Below the pieces are notes generated by a model. It did not search any database. It was not told the origin of the DNA and saw nothing but the letters and a program-made list of their open reading frames with translations. The position numbers and the translations under genes were made by a program. From Micromussa lordhowensis (lineage: Eukaryota; Cnidaria; Anthozoa; Scleractinia; Lobophylliidae), in NCBI GenBank assembly GCA_964020085.1, contig OZ026604.1, positions 1,428,501-1,492,500 on the forward strand: DNA of 64,000 bases, given 5' to 3'. This document shows, in pieces, positions 26,041 to 37,500 of the stretch (position 1 is the stretch's first letter; each line of letters starts with the position of its first letter).

Positions 26041-26427
26041 ACAGGGAGTTTTAGCAAACCACGACAGCGACGCCAACGAGAACGTCGCCGAACAAAAGGT
26101 GTAATATGCAGAGCAATGGTTCTGCACGTGCGTTTTGAATCTTTGAACATTTCATACCCGTCATCTGCAAAACAACAACGTGAAATGACCAAGTTCTACG
26201 TATTTTAGAGTACGCGAACCGCAATGGCTAATTCTTCGTATCTTCCATTGGACATTCCATTCCATCTTCCAACGTTTTCATTTCATATTTAGACCGAGCA
26301 AGGTTTTAGACCGATTGACGTACTGAACAGATCTACACAGTTGCGACATTCCAAGGTAAAATATAAATGCATTTTTCACAAGGCGTCGTCCTTGGCGTCG
26401 CTGTTGTCATTGCCAAAGCTCCCTAAT
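26041..26427. mobile_element. Non-autonomous DNA transposon with about 45-bp inverted ends
   Basis: The left end is CAGGGAGTTTTAGCAAACCA followed by CGACAGCGACGCCAACG. The right end, read in reverse, is TTAGGGAGCTTTGGCAATGA followed by CAACAGCGACGCCAAGG. The interior has no coding frame. The target-site duplication is not clear. Confidence 0.7.
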
Positions 26428-26429
26428 AA

Positions 26430-29376
26430 TATCTCGGCAACGTGCACAGACTCCTTCCGGGGGCAGGAAAAAGAACGTGCGTTAATTTAAGGCCTAAAAA
26501 TGGCCAATAATCGAACTTTTTTTCCTATGAGAATAAAGCACAGCTAATCCGTCCGGAATGTAAAGAAACAAGGTTAGGTGTGTGTGTGGTTATGTACATA
26601 TCTATGCCTTGTGATATAGTTAAAGTGAAGGCTTATCTGCCAAAATCTTTATAAGCGTGGAGTTATCAAAATGTCTTGAAGACTTATCAAAACAAGACTT
26701 GATTTGATTAAGTTATCGAAATACTCAAAGTCTTAATGAAAAGTCTTGAGTGCAACAGAGAGTTATTAAAACTGTGAATTCCAATACTCGAATGACTCAA
26801 GTTACTCAGGTGAACTGATTTCCAATACCTCGTTATCCATTAAAATGATTTGTACTTGTGTTGAAATGACTAATTTGACACCCACTTTACAGCTGAATAG
26901 AAAGGTAATGACCTCTAAATTGCTTCCACTGATGATTGTTAAGAGGCCCTTGCTGTGAGCCTTCTGAAGGGAAAAGCATTGCATGAATTTCAACGATTTT
27001 CTTATCCTCCGTCGAGTTATTAACAAATCGTTCTTCTTAAGACCTAGAAACAAATTTTAAGCCCCAGATATGATTTTCCTGCATGTTATTAAATCTACAA
27101 ACACATACATCGCACACTTCTGACAACATTTTTCTGTCCAGTGCTTCTGGTCTGTAGATCTTATATTTAATTCTGCTCAGGGGATTAATTTTCGTTGGTG
27201 AAAATAGTCACTGAACATGAAAAAAAAATGCCAGATTGCATTGCCTTTGGTTAGACGAGTCTCGATTCCTTAAGGTTTATTAAAAGTCTGTGAAAAGATT
27301 ACTTTCAACACTCGGTATCATTAAAAACAATTCTAACTGCATTAAATTGGGACAGTTGTTTTAAAGGTCAGAATGGAACAACGGATTGCTATCGAAACAA
27401 AAACTCCCCTGGAGGGAGTTGGCGATGACTGGCGCAGATTTCGTTGATATACATGATCAAAACACGACGGAAAAGATGTCGCAGTTTGAATTTCAACAAA
27501 GTTGAAAGCACATATTTAAAGATAACTACTTTTCAGTAGCGATATTCAAGACAAAGAGCCTTGGTTTAGAATACCTAACGGACAATCATCTACCTAAATA
27601 AATTGCTTTCAAAGAAAAAGAAGTCCATCAGCAATTTTAATGACAGGAAAAGCAACGCTACCTGGATGGACTGTCTCGCCAAAGAGTGATCACTAAATTT
27701 AAAACGATCGTGGAAGGAAAGCACGCCCTGAAAACACTTTCCTACGGCAGCCATAATTCTTTCACGTGATTAAGATTCTATTATGATTCTATTAAAAAAC
27801 TTTGAAGACACACGTACAGACAGGATTACTGACTATGAAGCTGAGTTAAATTACTTATCATAACTTTGGTCCTGAAGGCATCCTAATCCATCGAGATCTC
27901 ATTACAGAAAAAGTGAAAGCAAGCGATGCAGAGGTCGGGAGAAGTCCAAATATCTGTTAAAGGAATTGGAATTTTACCATAAACAGGAACACACCTCATA
28001 ATTGAAAATCTTGTGTTCCGATCTATGTATTTGTTATTTAGCAAATGCATAGCTTCACCAAGTCCTCAAAATTCGTGAGTGAAATGTTATTGACTGACTA
28101 ATCCGTATTGGTGATTTGATTTTGATTTTTGCAAGTAGGAAACCGCGAAGGTTTTAAAAGCTTTAAGACAATGCAAGAATGTATTTTTGGACAAAATTTT
28201 TCCTTCCACACCGACCACGTTTCACTGCACTGCTGATGAAATACTGGATTAGCTCCCGACTAATCGGTTAATAAATCCCTTATTCCATAAGGGGGGAATC
28301 TTTTGTGGTTATTAAAGTAGCGTTGAAAAGGCCCTTAACTTGATATATAATCCGTTAGGTTAGACACGGCATTTGGAGTCTAGACATCAATGGAATACCT
28401 TTCAGGCAATACCTGAGGTTTGCACATTGAAATCAGTTCACGCCTGCATATATATAGATATGTTTTTTATTTCTTTTATGAGCGTGTGCCTTGCAATGCG
28501 TGTTTTCAACTCAAAGGACACATTGGTGAAAAAATTAATAAAATCAACTAACTTATATAGCGATTATGAAAATTAAATGAGTCCCAAGGCTTGTAGGCTG
28601 GAATGTAATCTTACATTCCAATTTTATAACCGACCACTTTCATGTCTATTTAATTTTACGAGAATATGAAAGGACTAGTGTTCACGCGCTAGGAGGAAGA
28701 AATTGCCCTGGTATACTCACAGGTGCTCCCTAAGTCAGTGTGCTCTCTCTGTGGCGCACCCTACGAACACCCTACCCCAGGGGTTTTACCCTACAAGGTT
28801 TTGTTCGTGGAGGCTCCGACTCAAGTTCCAACCACTTTAAAAGAAAAAAACACCTTTTATAGAAAACAAGGTACCCCTGTTCTATTCTAAACCCTTGGAA
28901 TGAAGTCAATGAACGATACTACGGGAGAACATCAAGCATCGCCAGGAGAGATATTAATTGCCAAAACATAAGTATCGCTTATTTAGTTTCCGTTCACGTT
29001 ATACCTAAACGATAGATTTCGCTACCCTCTTATATACCTGAAGCCTGCAAAAAAGGTGCCCTTTCGGGCGGAGATTCTCATAGGCCGTCGAGCGGAGTAA
29101 CGCCACCCCCACCGAACCTCCCCCCCCCCCCCCACCTCGGGAATAAACCAGTTCAACGTAACTGTGAGACCCGGTTTAGTTGGAGGTATGGGTTTTCACC
29201 GACTGCGAGAAGAACTCTTTCCACCTTTTCCTTCGACTCTATGTGTGTAGCGCGGTATTAGGACCCAGATCCCCTCATTCAGGGCGAGTAACGCCTGACT
29301 GTTGTAGTCGGAGAGCACGAATAAGAGTCAGTCGTTTGATTTAATCCTGTTCAATCTTTCTTCAGCACCGATGAAT

Positions 29377-29421
<45 letters not shown>

Positions 29422-29430
29422 GAGTATATA
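26430..29430. other. No gene seen
   Basis: AT-rich DNA with short random-looking frames. A poly-C run lies near 29122-29134. Confidence 0.45.
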
Positions 29431-29437
29431 TATCTTG

Positions 29438-29557
29438 TTAGACGTTTTGGCGTGTAGTATCGCTGTATATTTTTACGAGTTGTGCAGTATTTTGACGAGC
29501 CCGTAGGGCGAGTCAAAATACAAACAACGAGTAAAAATATACAGCGATACTACACAC

Positions 29558-29569
<12 letters not shown>
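29438..29569. mobile_element. Inverted-repeat element
   Basis: The left arm TTAGACGTTTTGGCGTGTAG continues through ATCGCTGTATATTTTTACGA. It is mirrored by the right arm ending CTACACACCAAAACGTCTAA. The centre holds GACGAGCCCGTAGGGCGAGTC. Confidence 0.7.
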
Positions 29570-29589
<20 letters not shown>

Positions 29590-29749
29590 GATTTCTTTTC
29601 CCAAAATTCTGACTTGCCAAGGTTTTGAACTTCACGCGGCCGGGAGGATTGAGGCGAGTACAAACGAATATCTATTATTTGTACTCGTTTCGCGAGTTAT
29701 TTGTACTCTACGAAGCAGAGTTGGATAATAATACAAGATAATTTGGTTT

Positions 29750-30120
29750 TATCAACTTAGTTGATGATGTGAATTGACCACCGTAAAGAGATTCGAAAGC
29801 TGACGTTTCGAGCGTTAGCCCTTCGTCGGAGCGAATCAAGGAATTTTGGGTTGTGTGTGGTTTATATACAGAAAGATAGAGCTACGCTATTGGTTGGTGC
29901 ATAGTAACGTGCAAAACAACAGAATGAATGAATGAAAAGCGTTCGTTGATACCGTGGGGGTTAAGAGTGCCGATTTGAAAATAAATTTTTGTTCTAGGTA
30001 TCAACGAACGCTTTTTGTAAGTTAAAGATGATTTCCAGTTCGTACTGCGCACTCTCGAGAGTTTGTTTGCGCTTTTTGAAACATGATGATGAAACACTGT
30101 CTCTATTCTAGATCGGTTTG
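29750..30120 (-). mobile_element. Probable Penelope-like element remnant
   Basis: The segment GACGTTTCGAGCGTTAGCCC (29802-29821) followed by TTCGTCGGAGCGA is the reverse of a hammerhead-type core found in Penelope-like terminal repeats. An 80-codon minus-strand frame (29882-30124) beside it reads SSLTYKKRSLIPRTKIYFQ and may be degraded element sequence. A short inverted pair (GCGTTCGTTGATACC, about 29938-29953, and GGTATCAACGAACGC, about 29997-30012) lies inside. The class rests mainly on the ribozyme-like motif. Confidence 0.45.
29795..29842 (-). ncRNA. Hammerhead-ribozyme-like motif, one core base changed
   Basis: On the minus strand the order is CCGACGA, a 4-bp stem GGGC/GCTC with loop TAAC, GAAA, then CGTC. 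The consensus core is CUGANGA-stem II-GAAA with an NUH cleavage triplet such as GUC. The flanks GATTCG and CGAATC are complementary, as expected for the outer stem. The second core base is C instead of U, which should weaken or abolish self-cleavage. Confidence 0.5.
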
Positions 30121-30542
30121 TCAAACAAACATGTCCACAGTTTTGAAACTAATAACTAGGTTAATACTTCATGTAGGGTTAAAATGCTTTGTAGCCGTAA
30201 ACTGACAGCCAGTTATAATCACTCCTGGTTTACTTCGATGAACAGAAATCCTGGCAGAAGTAGAGTAATATTAAAACGAGATTGTAAACGTATGAAAAGA
30301 ATGCGATTCTCTTGCAGCAAGTTCAAGGTTAAACAGGATTTTGACCCGTCTACAATTTACCCGCCGCAGTTAGCAGACATTTTGCAACAAGGATTTTGAG
30401 TTGATCAATCTGCGAGCTAACTAGCGTTTGCAAAAAATCTATGGACAAATCGGTGAAAGTTTGGAAGAAACGACGAAGCGGTTCTGATTTTTTTGGGCAT
30501 CTTTTGTCGTTTCAGCTCTCATGTAAATAATCACGCTTTTTA

Positions 30543-30560
30543 CCCTAACCCTAACCCTAA
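30543..30560. repeat. Three telomere-like CCCTAA units
   Basis: Exactly three CCCTAA units lie next to a MITE copy. It is too short to be a telomere or a strong interstitial telomere. Confidence 0.7.
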
Positions 30561-30564
30561 CATG

Positions 30565-30945
30565 AAAACCTGTACCATATTTCAGACCAAAATCTGTGAT
30601 TTTTCATACCCTATTTCAGACCTGAGCGAAAAATCGATACCCCATTTCAAACCTCTAAAATTAGGACACTGCTCTGTTGTATGACCGCAACTAACCAGAA
30701 TTGGGTGTCATTTAAGTAAACATTTGAGAGGAGCTACAAATTTTCCGATTTGATGCGAAAAAAATAGTTTCTTGCAAAACAAAAATATCCGATGCCAAGC
30801 CAGAGGGAAAAACGTACCCTATTTCAGACCAGAATGCTCAAAATCTATACCCTTTTTCCGGGCAATTGCAAGACCGCTCAAAAACCATTTACCCTTTGGG
30901 GCCGCACATACATATATCAGAGAGTATTCTTTGGGGTACCCAATA
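30565..30945. mobile_element. Diverged GGTCTGAAA-type MITE, reverse orientation
   Basis: Repeated TACCCTATTTCAGACC units (30605, 30820 and others) and CCCTTTGGGGCCGCACATAC at the right are the reverse complement of the internal units and subterminal GCCGCCCCAAAGGG of the intact element at 41526-42381. It ends near GGGGTACCC at 30933. Confidence 0.6.
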
Positions 30946-31767
30946 GCGTAACTCTATGAACGCGTAAACAGTAGAACAGTACGCTTTTGTTTGCATAGTA
31001 GTCGCAATCGAGTAACAAAAGCCAAATTTGCTACGTTAGTTGTGATGAGCCATTGAAACTCATTTTTACGACAGTTCATTGAAAAGCACTCTAAAGTGTA
31101 GCTAGATATTATTTTATTTACACGCAATTCTTTTTTCCATATTACTTTTAAGACACTGTTCTAATTTAAATAAATACTTTTTTTTAGATAGATTTATACA
31201 GCATTTTCAGGTACATAATTTAGCACGGTTTCCTGGAAATATCGTAATATTTGTTATAAAAATAATTGCACTGTTCCTTCAATCATATCTTAAGCTAAAG
31301 ATATCTAAAGGAAGATTCCTTTTCACTATGCAACTGTTTTCAGAAACCTTTTCCTTTAGGAGGCTTTCCATTTCACTTTACATGTAACTATTGGCTGATC
31401 CTTTTAAAGGATATCTCCAATTCTGTATTAACATTTCTAGAAGCCTTTTTGGAGGCTGATTCTACATCACTATTTAACTGAATATTCTCATAATCCGTAA
31501 GAGGTTGTCTCCATTTCATGATTTTCATCTAACAATCATTCTTGACATTCTTTAGAGACCCACTCCACTTCATTACACTTTTAATCATTATAATTAACAG
31601 TCTTTTTTCATGCCATTTTGTCAGTAAACAACAAATAGTCGGTCATATAGGCACATGATGTATTTGGAGACGTCGGTAATTATGAATGCTCTCTCGTGGA
31701 TCAAGTTCAGAAGCTGGATGTCCGGGAGCGGGTTTTGCTGAAGAAGGCACAGTTATTAGAAAGCAGC

Positions 31768-34540
31768 TTAGTCTGTCATGGCGAACCAAGGATGCTGCAG
31801 AACCTGTTTCAGAGTTGGGCGGTTGTCCGGTGTTGTGTTAAGTAGTGTGATAACGAGGTTCTTGACCTCTGTGTAAAATAGAAAACGGAAATGAAATAAT
31901 AAATATAACTGAAAGTGAAAGGAAATGAAACTTGACAGTCCCTGCTTTTTAACCCTTCTTTATGGCCTGTTCCATTCTCGTCCCCAGAGTACTCACGTTG
32001 TCAGCGAACGACATTTTAAAACGAGCAGCACTGGGGACGAGAATGGGACTGTTCTAAAATCAACCCAGGAACATGCGAAGAAAAAGTAACTGCTGTGACT
32101 AATGCTGGCTCTTCTTCCACTTTCTCCCAGAGGTCTCGATTTCTAGGTGCTAAGTAAACTGAGCCTCTTGTGATGAGACTGACATTCTGGAACAAACTAG
32201 TGACAATGACTGTTTGCGCAGGCGCATATTTGACGTCAGAATACCATAAAGGCGTGAGAGAGCACTGTAATGATTTCTTTCTGTCCTCAGAGACCATGTT
32301 CCTTTTAGTAAACCCCGAGAAAAGGGACATCCGTCTGGACCCGATATCCTGCTCATACACAGAGAATCCTTTTATCATTCTCGGCCAATCAGATTTGTCA
32401 CATTTGACAAATTAAATTCTCAAACTCATTAATAATTGATCAAGCTAAAACAAAGAAAATCACGACCGTGAAGGAGGTTTTGATACCCGGTCTTAATTAG
32501 CATAGATTTTGACGATTTTACCTCTCGATTTTCTCCTTAGTTTTTGCTTCGATTGAGAAGATATATCAAACACTCGAGACAGTGTTTCATCGGCTATCCA
32601 AACACCTCGAATTTCGTCAAAAAATACTTCTCGGTGTTTGGATATCCCGATGAAACACTGTCGCTCGTGTTTGATATATTACTTTAAATGTGCCAGATTT
32701 GTTGCACTGCCTAGAGGTCGCGATTCTTAGGAACGTGGCCTCAGGAGACGAGATTATGATAATCTCAGAAGGACCAATTGAATAGAAAAAACACTGATAA
32801 ATACCTGGAGAAAACTGCTGTGGAACTCTTGGAGCCATGCTAAGAGCGTGATGAGGTTTCTCAAATGCTGTCACAACGGGTGACAACATATCAACCAAAA
32901 GGATTCCCATTTGCCACACGGTGCCCTGAGAGCCGTCGTATTTACTTGATTTTATGAATTCAGGAGGCATATATTGATTGGTACCTGGTTGAAAAAGAAA
33001 TTGTGTGATTAATCCTGGAGGGTTATTTAACTTTTACGTTTCTATTGGATAGCAGCAAGTCTTAAAGACAGTTTTGGAGTCCTTGATGTGAATTTTATCG
33101 CGTGTATATAGCGGTTCTATTCCGGCTAAATGAGTATGACTTTACTAGCGTTCTGTCACGAATGCCGTTCTCTGATTGGCTACTCTACTCATTATGTATT
33201 CTGTTTTAGTATAAATCTACTAGCGTTCTATCACGAATAACGTCCTCTGATTGGCTACGCTACCCACGTTCTATTCTGTGATAGATAGTGAGTAGCGTAG
33301 CAGCGCGCACTAGGGGCCGTTTCTTTGTGTTTTCGAAGTGTCTTTGAAGAGGATTTAGATTAAATTTTTGAACGACTAGTAGATTTATACTAAAACAATT
33401 AGATTATTCGCTCTCGATTTCTATGCGTGATAGTTGACTCGGGCTGCGCCCTCGTCAACTATCACGCGATAGAAATCTCGAGCTCATAATCTAATTGTTT
33501 AGTAGATAGTGAGTAGCTAGCAGTGTGTGTTTGTTAACAAAATGGCGGCCGCTTCCTTGTGTTTTCGAGGTCAATCTGTGAAGAGAATTTAGCTAACATT
33601 TTGAACGACTGGTAGACTTATACTGAAACATTCGCTTTCGATTTCTATGCGTGATAGTTGACTCGGGCTGCGCCATCCTCAACTATCACACCATAGAAAT
33701 CTCGAGCTCATAATCCTCGTACGAGATAATTAATGCCTTGTGAAGCCTACACAGTGCGCTAAATGAACATCTGTGGAACAATGCTTACCTCTGAATGTCG
33801 TAAAAGGTTCTGTCTGGATCTCAGATGCCAGCCCAAAATCAATCAATTTGGCTTCATCAGTGCGCATGTCCACCAGAATATTCTCTGGTTTGATGTCTCT
33901 ATGAACGACACCTCTGTCTTCGCACTTGATGTTAGCCTCTAAGATTTGAGCGAAGTACCTCCTGACTTCTTTCTCTGTTAGTGGCTTGTTCTCGTTGTTT
34001 CGGTCTTGGATGACGTCAAACAAGTCCTTGCACTCCTCCGGTCGCTCCATTACAAAACAGTAATATTCCTCTGTGAAGATTAGCTGGTAGATTTTGATGA
34101 CGTGGCGGTGACGTGATAGGCGCTGAAGATACACCTCGGCGGGAATTAGTCGCCCATTCAGCTGTAACAAGGGAGGGGAGGGAGAGTAAGATATTGATAC
34201 ACTTTTTGTATACACCTTATTCCAAAATGGCCACTATTTTAGTGGTCTTTTGTTTGCCTTCAAATTAGCCCTTGTTGCCTCGTTCTTAAACTCGAAATAC
34301 AAAAGAATATTTTCCCTTGAACGAGGCAACAAGGGCTAATTTGCAAGCAAACAAAAGAACACTAAAATGGCAGCCATTTTGGAATAAGGTGTATTTGTAG
34401 CGAATTTGGATAGCTGTAGTTTGAAGCTTTAGCCCTTCGTCGGCGCTGAAATTTAAGGTTGCACTTCTTTCTAGTTTTAAAATGAAACCTTCTCGGGTAA
34501 ACTTGAGATCTTTCGAAATTACTCGGAAAATAAGAAATTC

Positions 34541-34577
<37 letters not shown>

Positions 34578-37500
34578 GATACTTACTGACCTTTTTATAC
34601 TCAGACACTGAATTCCTCTTCACAAATTTGAGCGCCACCTGAAAACAAAACAAAATTCAGTCACCTTCTTCATGTTGTTCGTACTTTATTATTCTAATCA
34701 GCCTGTATTTGAAGCCTTAAATGTCACTTTGCTTTAGGGAAGCTTATAAGAAAACGACACTCTAGGGGCAGCGCTAATAAGAAAGGTGGCACCTATAGGG
34801 GGTGCTAAGGACAATTTGACTTTTGAGGGGGAGTGTGTGGGTGATTTGGTAAAGACACGATTTCTTTTCTTTTAATTCATGTACTAGGAATTTTTTTCTT
34901 GAGACGTGTGTACGCATGATATTTTTTCCTCCGTATAAAATGCTTTTTTTCAGCTCACTAAACGTGGGTGGATTTTTTATTTTGGCAGTAGTCGTGTGCA
35001 TAAGTTGTTTTGGTACCAGTGTGCCTGCAGGATATTTGTTTTTCAAAATCACCCACCCCTCCCTCAAAAGTAAAATGTTCCACCTCCAAATCGAATCATT
35101 AATCATTTGATGGAAAAGAAAACAAAATGTTTAAATCAACATACCGGTACATTGTCTTTCTTTCGCGTTGCAGCGACGACCTCACCAAACGAACCAGCTC
35201 CGAGGAGTTTTCCAATCTCGAAGTTAGCGAAATCAGCTGAAAGTTACAAATATATAAGTAAACAATAAAAGTTCTATTACACTGCTGAGTTTCTGGTTAA
35301 CTAAGCTTACTCAAACCCGCACACTGGGAAAATATCGGACCTTAGTCATTTTGTATCGAACTCGCTGCGCTCAATCAGAAATCCTAAGACCTCGCGCAAA
35401 TTTTCACTCAATTGGGCTCTCAATTTTGTTTTAAAGAAAGGTAATGACTGCATATGAGCCAAGTGGCCCAACAGGCTGGCGCTTATCTATGGCTGGCTTC
35501 TGCAGCATGAGGTGACCAGGAGCATTTCTATATCCTCTTGAATAGGATGTTAGTCTTTTTCCCCAGCATTAAATTTGCCGGCAACTATTTATCCCTGATT
35601 TCTAACATGTCTAAGGTCCGTTATGTCTCTGTTAGTTGTGATGAAAATTGACAATAAACACCGGAGAAACTGCTTAACGTACCAGTAACAGCAAGTTGCT
35701 GGACGTACTCGGGTGGTTCAGAATTTTTGACGTCTTCGACAGAGCTCGAGTCGGAATCTTCAGGGGTGAAGCAGTCAGGGTACGATCCGTTTTCCTCGGT
35801 TAACAAGTCATTCTCCTGAAAGAATAAAATTCACGTTATCCAGTCAGTATGACATAACAATCGTTTGTCATTGTGCGAGTGTCCTTTCACCGCAAAATTC
35901 TTCGCGTCCCGGGGGGGGGGGGGGGACTCGTATAAAAAGAGTGGGAGTGCTCGGTATATAAAGTATGGCAGGAGATATTTTACAAACAACCTTACAGGTA
36001 GAAGGTATTCGATGCAATTGTCTTCAGTTATCGCTATTAAAAATTACGAAAGTGGCAGTTGATGCGTTGTTACCTCTTGGGGGATCTTGGTATCTCTTAG
36101 GGGGGGAGGGAGGAGGGGGTTTCACGCCAAAGCCTTGGTGACATTTGGACAAAAAAACGAAGCAAGACAGTTAAGGATGATTTCAAGGGCTCGCAAATAT
36201 ACATCTTTTTACCTCAATTGTAGAACAAATGCTGCAGATCGAACATGGTATGTAATTTAAAGCAATCTTGAAGTTGAAGTACTTACTCCATAATCGAGAG
36301 AAAGTTCACAGCTATTGTTTTTCGGCTGTGGGTAACGATTCTTAGGTCTGCTGTCTTCACGTCTTAATTTCTGTCTGCTGAGACAAAAACGCAGAAATAA
36401 AGTTGGTGCAAGAGACTCTTTGTTAGTGATATAAATGGGCGCATTTCTCAGAATTTGGAGGTTGCTCTTTTTGCCTTACCTCAATAATTTCGAATTGCTG
36501 TTGTATCGACGCACTTTCGGAACATCCTGTAAAAGTATATTAACAAAAAAATATTGAAATACTCGTTTCCTCGTCAACTAAAATATTGCACTTAATTGTT
36601 TTATTAAGTACTGTTTAGTAAACTGATATTATTTACTTACCCTGTTCTCTGTACGCTTTCGTTTCGTTGGAAGAGGCTCAGAAATTGCTTTTCGCTTCCT
36701 GGATGCTCGTTCCCCGTAATTGGATTTTTCTGGAGTGTGACATCCTGGTAAAGATCGGGTTTTCTTGTTTAAGAGACCTCTTTCCTACAGAAAGAAACTT
36801 CACTTAAGGAGGCTCGAAAGGGTTTTTCGTTGCTATATTGCTTGTGAAACGATGGAAGATTACAAAGAAGGATGTTTAATGGTGTGGGCAAACTATATGT
36901 CTCCTTGCAACTCTATTATTGGGCTATACTTTAAGGGTACTTGTGACGTCATATCAGTTACCATGGCAACGCACGAGGTCCACAAAAGCGTCCTCTAAAT
37001 TTCAGTTTTTGTAAATTATCTGAGAAACTAATTCGGTGACCTACCATTTTTATCTCTTTGTTGGAAAGTTCCCTAAATTCTTTAACTTTTCAGACAGTAT
37101 GGAAAAATTTTATCTAGTAGAATTAAATATATTTCAAGAAAACGCGTTTTATGGCTTACAGAAAATTCCACTAGATAATTTTCCTCGAAACTTTTATATC
37201 TGAAGTGCCATCGCGAATGGTGCGTGTATGCAAAAAATCAAGATAGGTCACCGAGCGAACTTTTGAGCTATAAACAAACGTTTTCCACAGATTTTATTTC
37301 CGGTTCGCGCGATTTTACGCAGCATTAACTTCCGGTGTGCTGATTTTAATACTGATCAGCTGACGCGTGCATCTTAGTTATTGCGTGTGTAGATTGCGCG
37401 CGCGCGTGCAGCTCGAAATACGAGATACAAAAACCTTCAACTTGTTGCGCAACATTGTTTCGTTGCAAGTTTTCGTCGATGTTTCCCGTTTTTCACCTTG

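Noticed and set aside
30543..30560. Chromosome end or interstitial telomere
   Set aside because: Only three CCCTAA units, inside unique sequence next to a MITE.
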